A DNA stretch of 64,000 nucleotides from Comamonas avium. Lineage in GTDB: Bacteria; Pseudomonadota; Gammaproteobacteria; Burkholderiales; Burkholderiaceae_C. The notes beneath the pieces are model-generated. The model made no database searches and was not told where the DNA came from. It was given only the letters and a program-made list of their open reading frames with translations. The translations under genes were made by a program, and so were the position numbers. Positions 8,465-15,846 of this stretch are shown piece after piece; within the stretch, counting starts at the first letter, position 1; every line of letters begins with the position of its first letter. The stretch spans positions 304,620 to 368,619 of the forward strand of contig NZ_JACSQK010000001.1 of the NCBI RefSeq assembly GCF_014836675.1, given 5' to 3'.

Positions 8465-8665
8465 CAAACAGGCCGGTATCCGGGCTCACAGATGGCTTTG
8501 GGCTTGCCGCTCGCCTTCCCAATGTTGCCGCGCACCTCATGTTGAGGCCACGTAAAACATCAGTGGCTGGCCATTGCACTGCATGCAAGAGCCTCGAGTC
8601 GGATTTATCTGTTTACCGTTGCGGGGGCAGCCAGGGCATTGCACCCTGTTCCCGTTTAACCCGGG
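8465..8665 (-). promoter_or_regulatory. Cobalamin (AdoCbl) riboswitch
   Basis: The minus strand carries the conserved core in order: GGGAACAGGGTG, GGCTGCCCCCGCAACGGTAA (about 8611-8632), the B12-box GCCACTG at 8561-8567, GGGAAGGCGAGCGGCAAGCCC, and the closing CTGTGAGCCCGGATACCGGCC ending near 8471. The spacing fits class-I cobalamin riboswitches. It sits about 165 bases upstream of the receptor start, so B12 should repress the receptor and probably the whole operon down to 2343. Confidence 0.93.
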
Positions 8666-9433
8666 AGTGAACCCGAGCACCTGTTGTACGAAATTGAATA
8701 AAAACATGGTGCACATCAGTTGTGCACAGCATCTTCATTCAATAAGCTGCGCAGTATATCGTGGCAAATCTCCGCACCGAGCGGCAGCGCCATTGAACAG
8801 CTGGCGCTTTGGCAAAGCGTGCATCGTCTTTTTCGAAGGGGCAGGCGTGCGCAAGCGACGTGTATGTTGATTGCCGGTGCTAGCAGCGAACGGCAGGTGA
8901 TCGGAAAAACGGTGCACCAAGCAATTTCAGCAATGAAAAAGCCCCTTTCGGGACTTTTATGGGTTGCTTTGAACCCTGAATTTGGCGGAAAGGAGCTTCC
9001 GCCCCGAGCCTATATGTCATGCGCCTTGCGACGTGATTTGTGAAATCTATAGGCCTTCCTACAGACCAATTCTTTTAGGACGCAGGTGATGCGGACGGCT
9101 GCATTCGGCCAGTCGCAGTCCTTGGGGTCATAACCGTAGGGAGCAGGTTTAGGCTGGTTGCCGACATTCCCGGCAACTCTATCCACAGACAGCTTGCGCC
9201 GAAACCTGTCGTACGCACGAGAGCCTTTGCAGGACTTTGCACCAAGGCACGCCTAAGCTTCGGATTTGCTAGCTATTCCGTCGGAAATCTTTGGTGCGCC
9301 CATTCGTTGTACTTCAAACTGACATCCTCCCTGGCCCCTATAGGACTGGGCTTCACGCGCGTTTGGTGACGGCGTTCGATGAGGACCAATGGGTCGAGTA
9401 AGATGTAATTGGCATCGGAAATTCATCACAAAA
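8666..9433. other. Non-coding stretch, left edge of the selC island
   Basis: No convincing gene is seen in this stretch. It holds the left copy of the 59-bp direct repeat (8932-8990). The only longer open frame on the plus strand runs straight through that repeat and has no family resemblance, so it is not called. Base composition becomes visibly more AT-rich to the right of the repeat. Confidence 0.6.
8932..8990. repeat. Left direct repeat with tRNA-Sec 3' end (att-like site)
   Basis: This 59-base block matches 13629-13687 with two mismatches. The right copy is the 3' end plus terminator of the intact selC gene, so this one is an orphan fragment: it contains TTCCGCCA on the minus strand (tRNA 3' end with CCA) and a terminator-like hairpin with one base altered. 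This is the usual footprint of an element integrated into a tRNA gene. Confidence 0.85.
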
Positions 9434-10168
9434 ATGAGCTATATCGTCGCCTTTGTCCGCCTTCCCGGCACGTCCAAAGAATATCCGGTTTGTTGCCTCC
9501 GAACAGACATCAAGCCCGAAGATGCCGTGATTGTCGAATTGATCGGAAACCGGTTTGAAATAGGGAGAGTTTCAACCGTCAAGTATTTAGACTGGGACTG
9601 CAATGCCAGTTTAGTTTGCAAGGTAGGCGAAGGCGAAATAACAAGTCGCGGAGTTCAACTCGCTCCGGGGACTCCACGCTCTGTCGGCATAGTCTCAGGA
9701 GAGATGCTTATTGCGAGATTGCGCGAGCGTGGATGGACTCCATACCATTCGTTGGTCACGTACCGTATGGTCCTCGCTTTCAACAACGAGATTCAGACCG
9801 CTCGAATATTGGTCCGCAGGCATGGCGTCGACTTTCAGGTGCTCCCCGACTTGCAAGCCCTTCCTGTTGCCTTCAGCAAAGCGTCAGTTGCTAAAACTGA
9901 AGGCAGATTTGTGCAGCATTTCCTAGCCCACACAACGTTTAATTTGTACGAAGGAGCCATCCGGTTTGCCGAGGCGTTTGAGCGCAATGAAGGCAACTAC
10001 GATCGCTTCTTTGTTTCAGTTGGCGAAAGGGATCGACGCACCGCAGAACAAAAAGCAGCAGCCAAAGCGTGCAGAGAAGACTCCGGTTTTTATTGGCGAG
10101 GCAGCGACGACGACGGGATGGAACAAGGCATGAACGCGTGGTACAGCGAGATGCTTGCACGAGACTAG
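9434..10168 (+). CDS. Protein of unknown function (244 aa) in the selC island
   Basis: I do not recognise this protein. The N-terminal 80 residues look beta-rich (MSYIVAFVRLPGTSKEYPV, then EDAVIVELIGNRFEIGRVS and VKYLDWDC), with Cys residues at CC and WDC. The middle is alpha/beta with hydrophobic strands (VTYRMVLAFNNEIQTARIL). The C-terminal 70 residues are charged and probably helical (FAEAFERNEGNYDRFFVSV, then a DDD cluster). There is no signal peptide or membrane helix. The frame is open from 9389, but the ATG at 9434 gives a cleaner N-terminus; neither start has a strong ribosome site. It is the first gene inside the left repeat, with lower GC than the flanks, consistent with transfer. 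It could be a defence or cargo gene, but nothing proves that. Confidence 0.55.
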   Translation: MSYIVAFVRLPGTSKEYPVCCLRTDIKPEDAVIVELIGNRFEIGRVSTVKYLDWDCNASLVCKVGEGEITSRGVQLAPGTPRSVGIVSGEMLIARLRERGWTPYHSLVTYRMVLAFNNEIQTARILVRRHGVDFQVLPDLQALPVAFSKASVAKTEGRFVQHFLAHTTFNLYEGAIRFAEAFERNEGNYDRFFVSVGERDRRTAEQKAAAKACREDSGFYWRGSDDDGMEQGMNAWYSEMLARD

Positions 10169-10409
10169 CAATCGGATCGCCCTCCTGCAATGACGGCGTT
10201 GCGGGTGACCGGTCAGGCAGCGACTGTAGGGTACGACTCATCACACTCCACTGATGAAAGATAACTACAACGTTGAACGTCTGTTTTTCTTGACTGTGAC
10301 AGACTGCAACGGGTCGATTTGCGACAGCCGCAACCGGCCAGAAGCAGACATTTTTACTTCAGCGCTGATGGTAAAAAGTAGTCCTAAATTGCTGGGCACT
10401 TAAAAATTT

Positions 10410-10889
10410 ATGAACATTCGAAGATTTAGAAATGGTGATGAGTCGGCGCTCTTTTGCGTCTTTTATTCTGCTGTGCATGACACCGCTTCGCAGGACTACA
10501 CACCAGAGCAGGTAGATGCATGGGCACCAGCAGATATCGACCCCGAGCTTTGGGCTGGGCATATGAGAGCTCTTCTCCCGTTTGTCGTCGAACATGAGGA
10601 AGAAATTGTGGGGTACGCAGACATTCAGCCCAATGGTTACATAGACCATTTCTTCATCTCTGGCCCCTATGCGCGACAAGGTGTCGGAACCCTGTTGATG
10701 AAACATATTCAAAAAGAAGCCCAACTGCTTGGCATTGCCGAGATGACGTCTGATGTGAGCAAGACTGCAGAGCCTTTCTTTTTGCGACATGGCTTTCAAG
10801 TGGTGAAGCGAGGGTTCCCAATTCGTCGTGGCGTAACACTTCAAAATGCATTGATGCGCAAAAAACTAGCGCAGTGCAAAATTGACTAA
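10410..10889 (+). CDS. GNAT-family N-acetyltransferase
   Basis: This 159-aa protein has the GNAT fold: MNIRRFRNGDESALFCVFY at the start, the strand pair ADIQPNGYIDHFFISGPY, the acetyl-CoA loop motif A YARQGVGTLLMKHIQKEA (Q/R-x-x-G-x-G/A) at about residues 90-107, and FFLRHGFQVVKR near the end. It resembles the YafP/PhnO-like group. It would transfer an acetyl group from acetyl-CoA to an unknown amine in the cytoplasm. It lies in the selC island as a stand-alone gene and is flanked by short GGGTCGAnTTGCGAC copies (10311 and 10900), suggesting it arrived as a unit. The substrate cannot be predicted. Confidence 0.82.
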   Translation: MNIRRFRNGDESALFCVFYSAVHDTASQDYTPEQVDAWAPADIDPELWAGHMRALLPFVVEHEEEIVGYADIQPNGYIDHFFISGPYARQGVGTLLMKHIQKEAQLLGIAEMTSDVSKTAEPFFLRHGFQVVKRGFPIRRGVTLQNALMRKKLAQCKID

Positions 10890-11015
10890 CTTCCGCTTAG
10901 GGTCGAATTGCGACGGTCATAGAACGACCAAAGCAGCCGATCAATATTTCTACAAAATCCCCTGCTTACAATCCGCACTTGCGAAAAACAGTTCCGCAAA
11001 TACGAAGAAACGGCC

Positions 11016-11444
11016 ATGGAATTTTCTGCACTAGTACCTGAATTGATTGTGAGCGACCTGCAAGCCAGCCTGAAATTTTGGTGCGGGGTAGTGGGGTTTT
11101 CTGTTTGGTATGACCGCCCAGAAGATGATTTTTCTTACTTAACATTGGGTAGCGCCCAAATCATGCTTGAGCAGCGAAGCAATACGGGTGACGATTGGGT
11201 CAGCGCTAGTTTGGAACAACCATTTGGGCGGGGGGTCAACTTCCAAATTCAGGTTCCATCTCTGGACGCGGTAATTTCTCGCTGCAACAAAAATGGCATA
11301 GACCTTTTTTTGCCTGAAGAAGAGCGCTGGTATCGCCGAGGGACTGAGGAGGTAGGTCAGAAACAATGCATTGTTGCTGACCCAGATGGTTACCTCATCC
11401 GCTGTATCCAGTCGCTGGGGAAACGGCCAGCTTCTAACCTTTAA
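11016..11444 (+). CDS. VOC-superfamily (glyoxalase/bleomycin-resistance-like) protein
   Basis: This 142-aa protein of the vicinal oxygen chelate fold starts with MEFSALVPELIVSDLQASLKF, has the pairing strand region YLTLGSAQIMLEQRS, and in the second half VNFQIQVPSLDAVISRC and CIVADPDGYLIRCIQSL. The DPDGYLIR motif is typical of bleomycin-binding-like members, which may sequester small molecules or bind a metal. No resistance can be claimed from sequence. It is a single gene in the selC island without an obvious operon partner, and its start has only a weak ribosome site. Confidence 0.8.
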   Translation: MEFSALVPELIVSDLQASLKFWCGVVGFSVWYDRPEDDFSYLTLGSAQIMLEQRSNTGDDWVSASLEQPFGRGVNFQIQVPSLDAVISRCNKNGIDLFLPEEERWYRRGTEEVGQKQCIVADPDGYLIRCIQSLGKRPASNL

Positions 11445-11606
11445 CGTGCAAGGCCGCTGCGCGCGCGCAGGCAATACGTGCTCATTGGTTCACAGAGAGC
11501 GGCTTTGGGTTGTGTTCTGCCGCTGCTTTCGGCCATTATGGAGGTATCAAGAAGCGGTCACCCAAGGCCTAAATTAAGCTGCGCTGCAAAGCGGTGTCGG
11601 TTGGAG

Positions 11607-12038
11607 TCAGTGGTTAGGAGTCCACCGCATGGTGTACTCATCTTGGCCGGTGGCCTCATCCAAGCCCTCCCCGGTGATTTCAAAGCCTTGAGATTGGTAG
11701 AACGCAACGCTTGCCAAGTTCGCTTTGTAAACAGACAGGCTGAGGGTGTGGCGTATGGACTTTGCGTGGGCGATGAGACACTTTCCGACACCAGCACCTT
11801 GAAGATCAGGAGCAACAAAAATGGCAGCCAGCGTATCTCCAACAAGTGCATAAAAGCCGATCACCGTTTGGCCTTTCTCATACACATAGACTTCAGACGC
11901 CGGGATGTAGGTGTTGCGCATACTTTTCAGTTGCGAATCCCAGAATTCTGAAGCAACGAAATCATGTGCCTTGATTGATGCAGAAAGCCACACGTCAAGC
12001 AACATGTCAATGTCTGTTTGTGAAAAATTTCGAATCAT
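11607..12038 (-). CDS. GNAT-family N-acetyltransferase (YjaB-like)
   Basis: This 143-aa GNAT protein starts MIRNFSQTDIDMLLDVWLSA, which with AHDFVASEFWDSQ is characteristic of the YjaB-like group. The acetyl-CoA site is LAAIFVAPDLQGAGVGKCLI (Q-G-A-G-V-G) and the C-terminal part is SVYKANLASVAFYQSQGFEI. It is probably a cytoplasmic acetyltransferase of unknown substrate. It is the second GNAT gene in the island but is not closely similar to the one at 10410, so it is not a duplicate. It is convergent with the VOC gene. Confidence 0.82.
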   Translation of the reverse strand: MIRNFSQTDIDMLLDVWLSASIKAHDFVASEFWDSQLKSMRNTYIPASEVYVYEKGQTVIGFYALVGDTLAAIFVAPDLQGAGVGKCLIAHAKSIRHTLSLSVYKANLASVAFYQSQGFEITGEGLDEATGQDEYTMRWTPNH

Positions 12039-12290
12039 TCAAATTGTTTGAGTTGCAATGCCTAACGTTCGGCATGAGCAGAAGCTGCTTCAATCTCGCG
12101 AGCTAATTCGTTTTAAACACTATAGCTTTTGCATGGATTTGGACAATGCAGTTAGCCTCGTGAATCATCAGATGACGGCTTTGCGGACCGGATCTGAAAG
12201 ACCGTTAAGAGTCGCAAGCAGGCCTTGCCAGTAGGTTGATACCGGCCCATAACAGTGGCTTCGGTAGATAAGCAGCTTTGCAGTTCAACT

Positions 12291-12425
12291 TCAAAAGAGA
12301 TTTACAAAACTGAGAACCGTCGACCAGGCCAGCTCAAGTAAAGCAAACGCAGAAAATAGTCCGTTCACAACAAGAAAAATCGCGCCAACGACAACCACTA
12401 GAACTATGAGTTGCACAGTCTTCAT
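12291..12425 (-). CDS. Small predicted membrane protein (44 aa)
   Basis: This short frame codes for MKTVQLIVLVVVVGAIFLVV, then a second hydrophobic stretch NGLFSAFALLELAW and a short tail ending in VNLF. The start ATG at 12425 is preceded by GGGAG at a spacing of 9 bases, a good ribosome site. The composition is that of one long or two short membrane helices with a single charged residue near each end. It lies alone in about 550 bases of otherwise empty island DNA between the YjaB-like gene and the AlpA terminator. It may be a real small membrane protein, perhaps a toxin-like or regulatory peptide; I know no named family for it. Confidence 0.5.
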   Translation of the reverse strand: MKTVQLIVLVVVVGAIFLVVNGLFSAFALLELAWSTVLSFVNLF

Positions 12426-12528
12426 ACGGTGAAGTCTCCCGAAAAACCCATTCAATGATCCATCTTAGGTTGGTTATGCGCTGCACCCACTAGTTCGTTT
12501 GCAGTCAAAGGTAATGATGGTTCTTAAT

Positions 12529-12567
12529 AAAAAAGCCCGGTGAGCTTTGATCACCGGGCTTTTTGTT
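12529..12567. terminator. Bidirectional rho-independent terminator after alpA-like gene
   Basis: AAAAAGCCCGGTGA pairs perfectly with TCACCGGGCTTTTT across a 7-base loop, with T-runs on either strand. It sits 22 bases past the stop of the AlpA-like gene. Confidence 0.9.
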
Positions 12568-12588
12568 TTGTGGAATCCAAATCTGAGT

Positions 12589-12810
12589 TCAATTCAGGGC
12601 TTCAACCAGCGCGACAGTGGGGCGGCTTTCCAGCCACTCGTCCACGTTGTCGGCCTTCCAGCCAACTGCGCGGGGGCCCAGCTGGATGGGGGGCGGGAAG
12701 CCTTCGTTCAGCATCCAGTTACGCAGCGTTGATTTTGAGATGCCCAGCTTTTCAAGCAGCGTGGTGCGGCGATAGATAAGGATTTGAGTTTTTGCCATTG
12801 TGGTGCTCAT
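12589..12810 (-). CDS. AlpA-family phage transcriptional regulator
   Basis: This 73-aa protein is of the AlpA/MerR-like excisionase fold: YRRTTLLEKLGISKSTLRNW forms the winged helix-turn-helix, followed by GFPPPIQLGPRAVGWKADNV and DEWLESR, the usual AlpA ending. Such proteins regulate integrase or excision in prophages and P4-like islands. Its start codon overlaps the stop of the DUF4406 gene (ATGA), so the pair is probably cotranscribed and translationally coupled. It supports a phage or integrative-element origin of the selC-adjacent segment. Confidence 0.88.
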   Translation of the reverse strand: MSTTMAKTQILIYRRTTLLEKLGISKSTLRNWMLNEGFPPPIQLGPRAVGWKADNVDEWLESRPTVALVEALN

Positions 12811-13280
12811 GCGGGAATGGGTGGTTGTTCGGGGCGTAGCGATGGCTTGCTTGCCAGTTGCTGCAACTGTTCTTGCAGCACGTCGTCTTGTTTTACGTGC
12901 TCATAAACCGCCAACCCCAGCTGCTTGGCCACCATGTATTCCAGGCTGGCTCCCGTGGGCTGTTGCCAGCCGGGCAGCAGGTAGATGGCGTGACAGGTCA
13001 TGAGCTGGCTGACGCCCATGCGCATGTATGCGGTCCAACTGCAGTTATCGTTTACGTCCGGTACGGGGTTCTCGGCGGGGTTTTCTACATGCCAAGCCCT
13101 TTTCCGTAAGCGTGCTGCAGCGTCGTGAAAGGCGGGGTAGTTGTTATCTGGCAGGCCCGTCATGGGGCCAGCAATGTAGATGCGCTGGGGCACCCATGCA
13201 TCAGCCACATCTGCATGGTGCTGATGCAGTGGAGTTCTATTTTTTGCTAGAGACAAAGTCACCAAAGCGCTGGCACTCAT
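12807..13280 (-). CDS. DUF4406 protein (nucleoside 2-deoxyribosyltransferase-like), phage-type
   Basis: The core begins PQRIYIAGPMTGLPDNNYPA, the standard opening of DUF4406 proteins common in phages. It is followed by FHDAAARLRKRAWHVENPAE, WTAYMRMGVSQLMTCHAIYL and GASLEYMVAKQLGL, the last like the S-x-G-A-x-x-E-x-x-x-A motif of nucleoside deoxyribosyltransferase folds. The enzymatic role is unproven. The open frame starts at 13280, but family members usually begin just before the RIYIAGPM segment; a GTG at 13193 fits that better, so the first 29 residues are doubtful. It is translationally coupled to the AlpA-like gene. Confidence 0.78.
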   Translation of the reverse strand: MSASALVTLSLAKNRTPLHQHHADVADAWVPQRIYIAGPMTGLPDNNYPAFHDAAARLRKRAWHVENPAENPVPDVNDNCSWTAYMRMGVSQLMTCHAIYLLPGWQQPTGASLEYMVAKQLGLAVYEHVKQDDVLQEQLQQLASKPSLRPEQPPIPA

Positions 13281-13297
13281 CCACGATCAAGCGGGTG

Positions 13298-13570
13298 GCC
13301 ATGCGCCAGCCGGTAGACCGGGTTGAGGGCACGCTGGAAATGTGCGTGTGAACCTTGATGAATAAGGACAACAAGACCAGTGGTGATTTCAAGGAAATTG
13401 ACCTGCTGGGCCGCCAGATTGAGCGTCTGGCCCGAGTGCACAAGTACAGCGAGACGGGCAAGGAAAGCGACCTGAACCCAAAGATTGACGCTGGCCCCAA
13501 GGCGCAGCCTGAGCGCAATCAGCTCGGTGGTCAGGAGAGGCTGGAAAAGCTCACTCAGAAGGCCAATTGA
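13298..13570 (+). pseudogene. Remnant of P2-type phage terminase ATPase subunit (gpP-like), interrupted by TGA
   Basis: The frame reads PVDRVEGTLEMCV, then TGA at 13349-13351, then in the same frame NKDNKTSGDFKEIDLLGRQI and ERLARVHKY...ESDLNPK. This is the region of P2-like terminase large subunits just after the N-terminal helix-turn-helix (compare the family wording DFKEIDLLGRQIERLARINRY). The real protein is about 590 aa, so only about 90 codons survive, with both ends missing and a stop inside. It marks the island as partly prophage-derived. Upstream of about 13298 I cannot follow the homology. Confidence 0.75.
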
Positions 13571-13628
13571 AGTTGATATTAGTGGTCAGTAGCTGACCGT
13601 TAAAAACCAATAGGTGAGCAGTCGCCCT

Positions 13629-13687
13629 AATGAAAAAGCCCCTTTCGGGGCTTTTATGGGTTGCGTTGAACCCTGAATTTGGCGGAA
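13629..13687. repeat. Right direct repeat at the selC 3' end (att-like site)
   Basis: This block matches 8932-8990 at 57 of 59 bases. It contains the last 8 bases of tRNA-Sec including CCA, plus the downstream terminator. With the left copy it delimits about 4.7 kb of island DNA. Confidence 0.85.
13633..13655 (-). terminator. Terminator downstream of selC
   Basis: AAAAGCCCC-GAAA-GGGGCTTTTT on the minus strand is a perfect short hairpin followed by T, starting 25 bases after the tRNA 3' end. The left repeat copy has the same element with one stem base changed. Confidence 0.85.
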
Positions 13688-13775
13688 GACAGCTGGAGTC
13701 GAACCAACCCAGGAGTGACTGACACCCCTCACCGGGTTTGAAGCCCGGCCGCACCACCGGGCACGATTGCCTTCC
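13680..13775 (-). tRNA. selC: tRNA-Sec (anticodon UCA)
   Basis: The minus strand reads GGAAGGCAATCGTGCCCGGT at the 5' end, has anticodon loop CTTCAAA (UCA) on a GCCGGG/CCCGG-type stem, a long variable arm (GGGGTGTCAGTCACTCC), a T-arm with GGTTCGACTCC, and ends TGTCTTCC-G-CCA with CCA encoded. The acceptor stem can form 8 pairs (one G-T), a hallmark of bacterial tRNA-Sec, and the total of 96 bases is right for it. It decodes UGA as selenocysteine with SelB, and lies directly downstream of selA and selB on the same strand. Confidence 0.95.
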
Positions 13776-13843
13776 TTAGAAGAAGTTGCAGATTGTAGCG
13801 CGCAGTGGGTGTCGTTTGCCGCAAGTGCAAGTCAAACGCGGTA

Positions 13844-15766
13844 TCAGCTTTGGGTATGCCACTGCGTATCGGGGCGCAGAACGTGGGCATCGCGCACGCG
13901 GCGCGTGTAGCCCAGGCGGTCAAAGCATTCAATGATCTGGATAGCGCGCTTGCGGCCCAGACCTGTGACATCGCGGAACTCGCGTGCCACCACTTCGCCG
14001 TTGGGGGTGGCGCTGGCCAGCTCTTTGATGGTGCGGGCCAGCTCATCCATGTTGGAAGCGGTGTAGAACAAGTCTTTGACCACCTGAAACACCAAGCCCT
14101 GGCGGGCCAGTTTGCGCAGTAGCTGGCGCACAACTTCTTCGCCTGTGCCGGTGTCTGCGGCCAAGTCACGCACCCATGGTGGGTCAAAGCGGCCTGCGTC
14201 CAGCAGGGGCAGCAGTTGCTCTGACAAGGCTTGCTCCTGGGCGCTGAACTGCACGCTGTGGCTGGGCAGGTGCAGCCACGCGCCGCTGCTGGCCAGTTGT
14301 TGGTCTTGCAGCAGCTGATCAATCAATGCTCGCCACAGTTTGTCGTGCTGGCTGTGTACCAGACCGGGCCATGCCATGCGGCGCAGGCGGGCGGCGTTAA
14401 TGCCGGGCTCGTCGGGGTACTTGTCGTGAAAGCGGGCAATAGTGTCCATGACCTGCTGCTGCAGTTGCTGCCAGCGTGCGCTGTCAAGCAGCAGTGCGTC
14501 GCCATCGGTTTGTGCAATACGCTGGGTGCCGGGTAAGTCCATGCCATCCATGGCGCGGCCACTCAGGCGCTGTAGTTGCGACAAGCTGATGCCGTGTGCC
14601 GCATGCGTTACTAAGGCCGCAGGTGCGCCTGTAGTAACCAGCGACTCCAGCGCTTGCAGATAGGCCAAACGCGCAGCACTGCGGCGCTTGCGGGCCGGGG
14701 CGTAGGGGTCAAGCACCATGCCGCCCGCAATGGTGCGGCTGGCTTGGGCATTGCGAATGATGAGGCGGTCGCCCGGAATCGCGTAGACGGGGTGGTCCAG
14801 CACCAGTTGTGCGGCCACTTCCGTGCCCGGTTCAATCGCGCCATCTTGCAGCAGGGCTACGTGAGCGGTGCAGCGCTGGGTGCCAATGTGCACATGCACG
14901 GCGGTCCACTGCTGCATGGGCGGGGCTTCTGCCAGCAGGTGCAGGCGAATGTCAATGCGGTCACTGGCCTGCAGCACGCGCGCGTCGGCGATCCAGTCGC
15001 CGCGAATGATGTCCTCTTTGGCAATGCCTGCCAGATTCAGTGCGCAGCGCTGGCCCGCCAAGCCCACTTGTGCCGCCTGATTTTGTGCGTGGATGCTGCG
15101 CACGCGCACGGCTTGACCACTGGCCGAGTGCTGCAACACATCGCCCACAGCGACTTGGCCGCTGAACACGGTGCCCGTCACCACCGTGCCTTGGCCGGGC
15201 AGGGTGAAAACGCGGTCTACCGCCAGGCGGAACAGCCCGTCTTGGGGCCTGGAAGGCATCATCAGCGCCTGTACTTCCAGGTACTCGCGCAGCGCCTGCA
15301 CACCGCGGTCGCCGGGTTGGCTGGCTGCCGTTTCAAAAATTGGGCTTTCGTGCAGGCTGGAGACGGACAGGATGGCTGCAATTTCCAGCCTCACTTCTTC
15401 GATGCGCTGGGGCAGCACGCGGTCCACCTTGGTCAGGGCGACGGTGCCTTTTTTGACACCCAGCAGCTGCAAAATTTCAAGGTGCTCCAGCGTTTGCGGC
15501 ATCACCCCGTCGTCGGCTGCCACCACCAGCAAGGCGTGGTCAATGCCCACAGCGCCGGCGGCCATGGTGTGCACAAAGCGTTCATGGCCGGGTACGTCAA
15601 TGATGCCCAGCACATCTCCGTTGGGCAGGGGGGCATAGGCATAGCCCAGCTCAATCGAAATGCCCCGCGATTTTTCTTCTTTGAGGCGGTCAGTTTCCAC
15701 GCCCGTGAGGGCGCGCACCAACGTGGTTTTGCCGTGGTCAATGTGTCCAGCGGTACCGATGATCAT
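13844..15766 (-). CDS. selB: Selenocysteine-specific elongation factor SelB
   Basis: This 640-aa GTPase delivers Sec-tRNA-Sec to the ribosome at UGA codons followed by a SECIS hairpin. The N-terminus is the G domain: GTAGHIDHGKTTLV (P-loop), RGISIELGYA (switch I), DVPGHERFVH (G3) and TKVDR (G4). It is followed by EF-Tu-like beta-barrels (FTLPGQGTVVTGTVFSG) and C-terminal winged helices that bind the SECIS RNA (AADTGTGEEVVRQLLRKLAR and GLGRKRAIQIIECFDRLGYT). The length is normal (E. coli 614 aa). It is the second gene of selA-selB, 80 bases after selA, with selC following. Confidence 0.96.
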   Translation of the reverse strand: MIIGTAGHIDHGKTTLVRALTGVETDRLKEEKSRGISIELGYAYAPLPNGDVLGIIDVPGHERFVHTMAAGAVGIDHALLVVAADDGVMPQTLEHLEILQLLGVKKGTVALTKVDRVLPQRIEEVRLEIAAILSVSSLHESPIFETAASQPGDRGVQALREYLEVQALMMPSRPQDGLFRLAVDRVFTLPGQGTVVTGTVFSGQVAVGDVLQHSASGQAVRVRSIHAQNQAAQVGLAGQRCALNLAGIAKEDIIRGDWIADARVLQASDRIDIRLHLLAEAPPMQQWTAVHVHIGTQRCTAHVALLQDGAIEPGTEVAAQLVLDHPVYAIPGDRLIIRNAQASRTIAGGMVLDPYAPARKRRSAARLAYLQALESLVTTGAPAALVTHAAHGISLSQLQRLSGRAMDGMDLPGTQRIAQTDGDALLLDSARWQQLQQQVMDTIARFHDKYPDEPGINAARLRRMAWPGLVHSQHDKLWRALIDQLLQDQQLASSGAWLHLPSHSVQFSAQEQALSEQLLPLLDAGRFDPPWVRDLAADTGTGEEVVRQLLRKLARQGLVFQVVKDLFYTASNMDELARTIKELASATPNGEVVAREFRDVTGLGRKRAIQIIECFDRLGYTRRVRDAHVLRPDTQWHTQS

Positions 15767-15804
15767 GCAAACACTTTCTAGTCAGCAAAAATATTTAAGC
15801 AAAT

Positions 15805-15846
15805 ATGCCTCTGGCGCTTATCTGGTAAGCGCTGGTAGCTATTGAT
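15805..15846. repeat. Dispersed palindromic repeat copy between selA and selB
   Basis: The minus strand reads AATAGCTACCAGCGCTTACC, then AGATAAGCGCCAGAGGC. The arms AGCGCTTA/TAAGCGC(C) pair to a hairpin. It is the best complete copy of the repeat family in this window and fills most of the 80-base selA-selB gap. Confidence 0.6.

Noticed and set aside
8720..9043. A 107-codon plus-strand frame upstream of the island
   Set aside because: It passes straight through the 59-bp att-like repeat and its peptide has shadow-like composition with no family match.
12039..12120. An integron attC-like word (GCCTAACGTTCGGC) near the YjaB-like gene
   Set aside because: The pairing arms and spacing of an attC site could not be completed, and no integrase is present.
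13349..13351. In-frame TGA in the terminase fragment, only 330 bases from tRNA-Sec, as a possible selenocysteine codon
   Set aside because: The gene is a truncated phage remnant, family members have no Cys or Sec here, and no SECIS-like hairpin follows. It is a simple nonsense mutation.
14654..15781. A 375-codon frame antisense to selB
   Set aside because: It is fully antisense to the clear SelB gene and rich in His, Gln and Ala, as expected for a mirror frame in GC-rich DNA.
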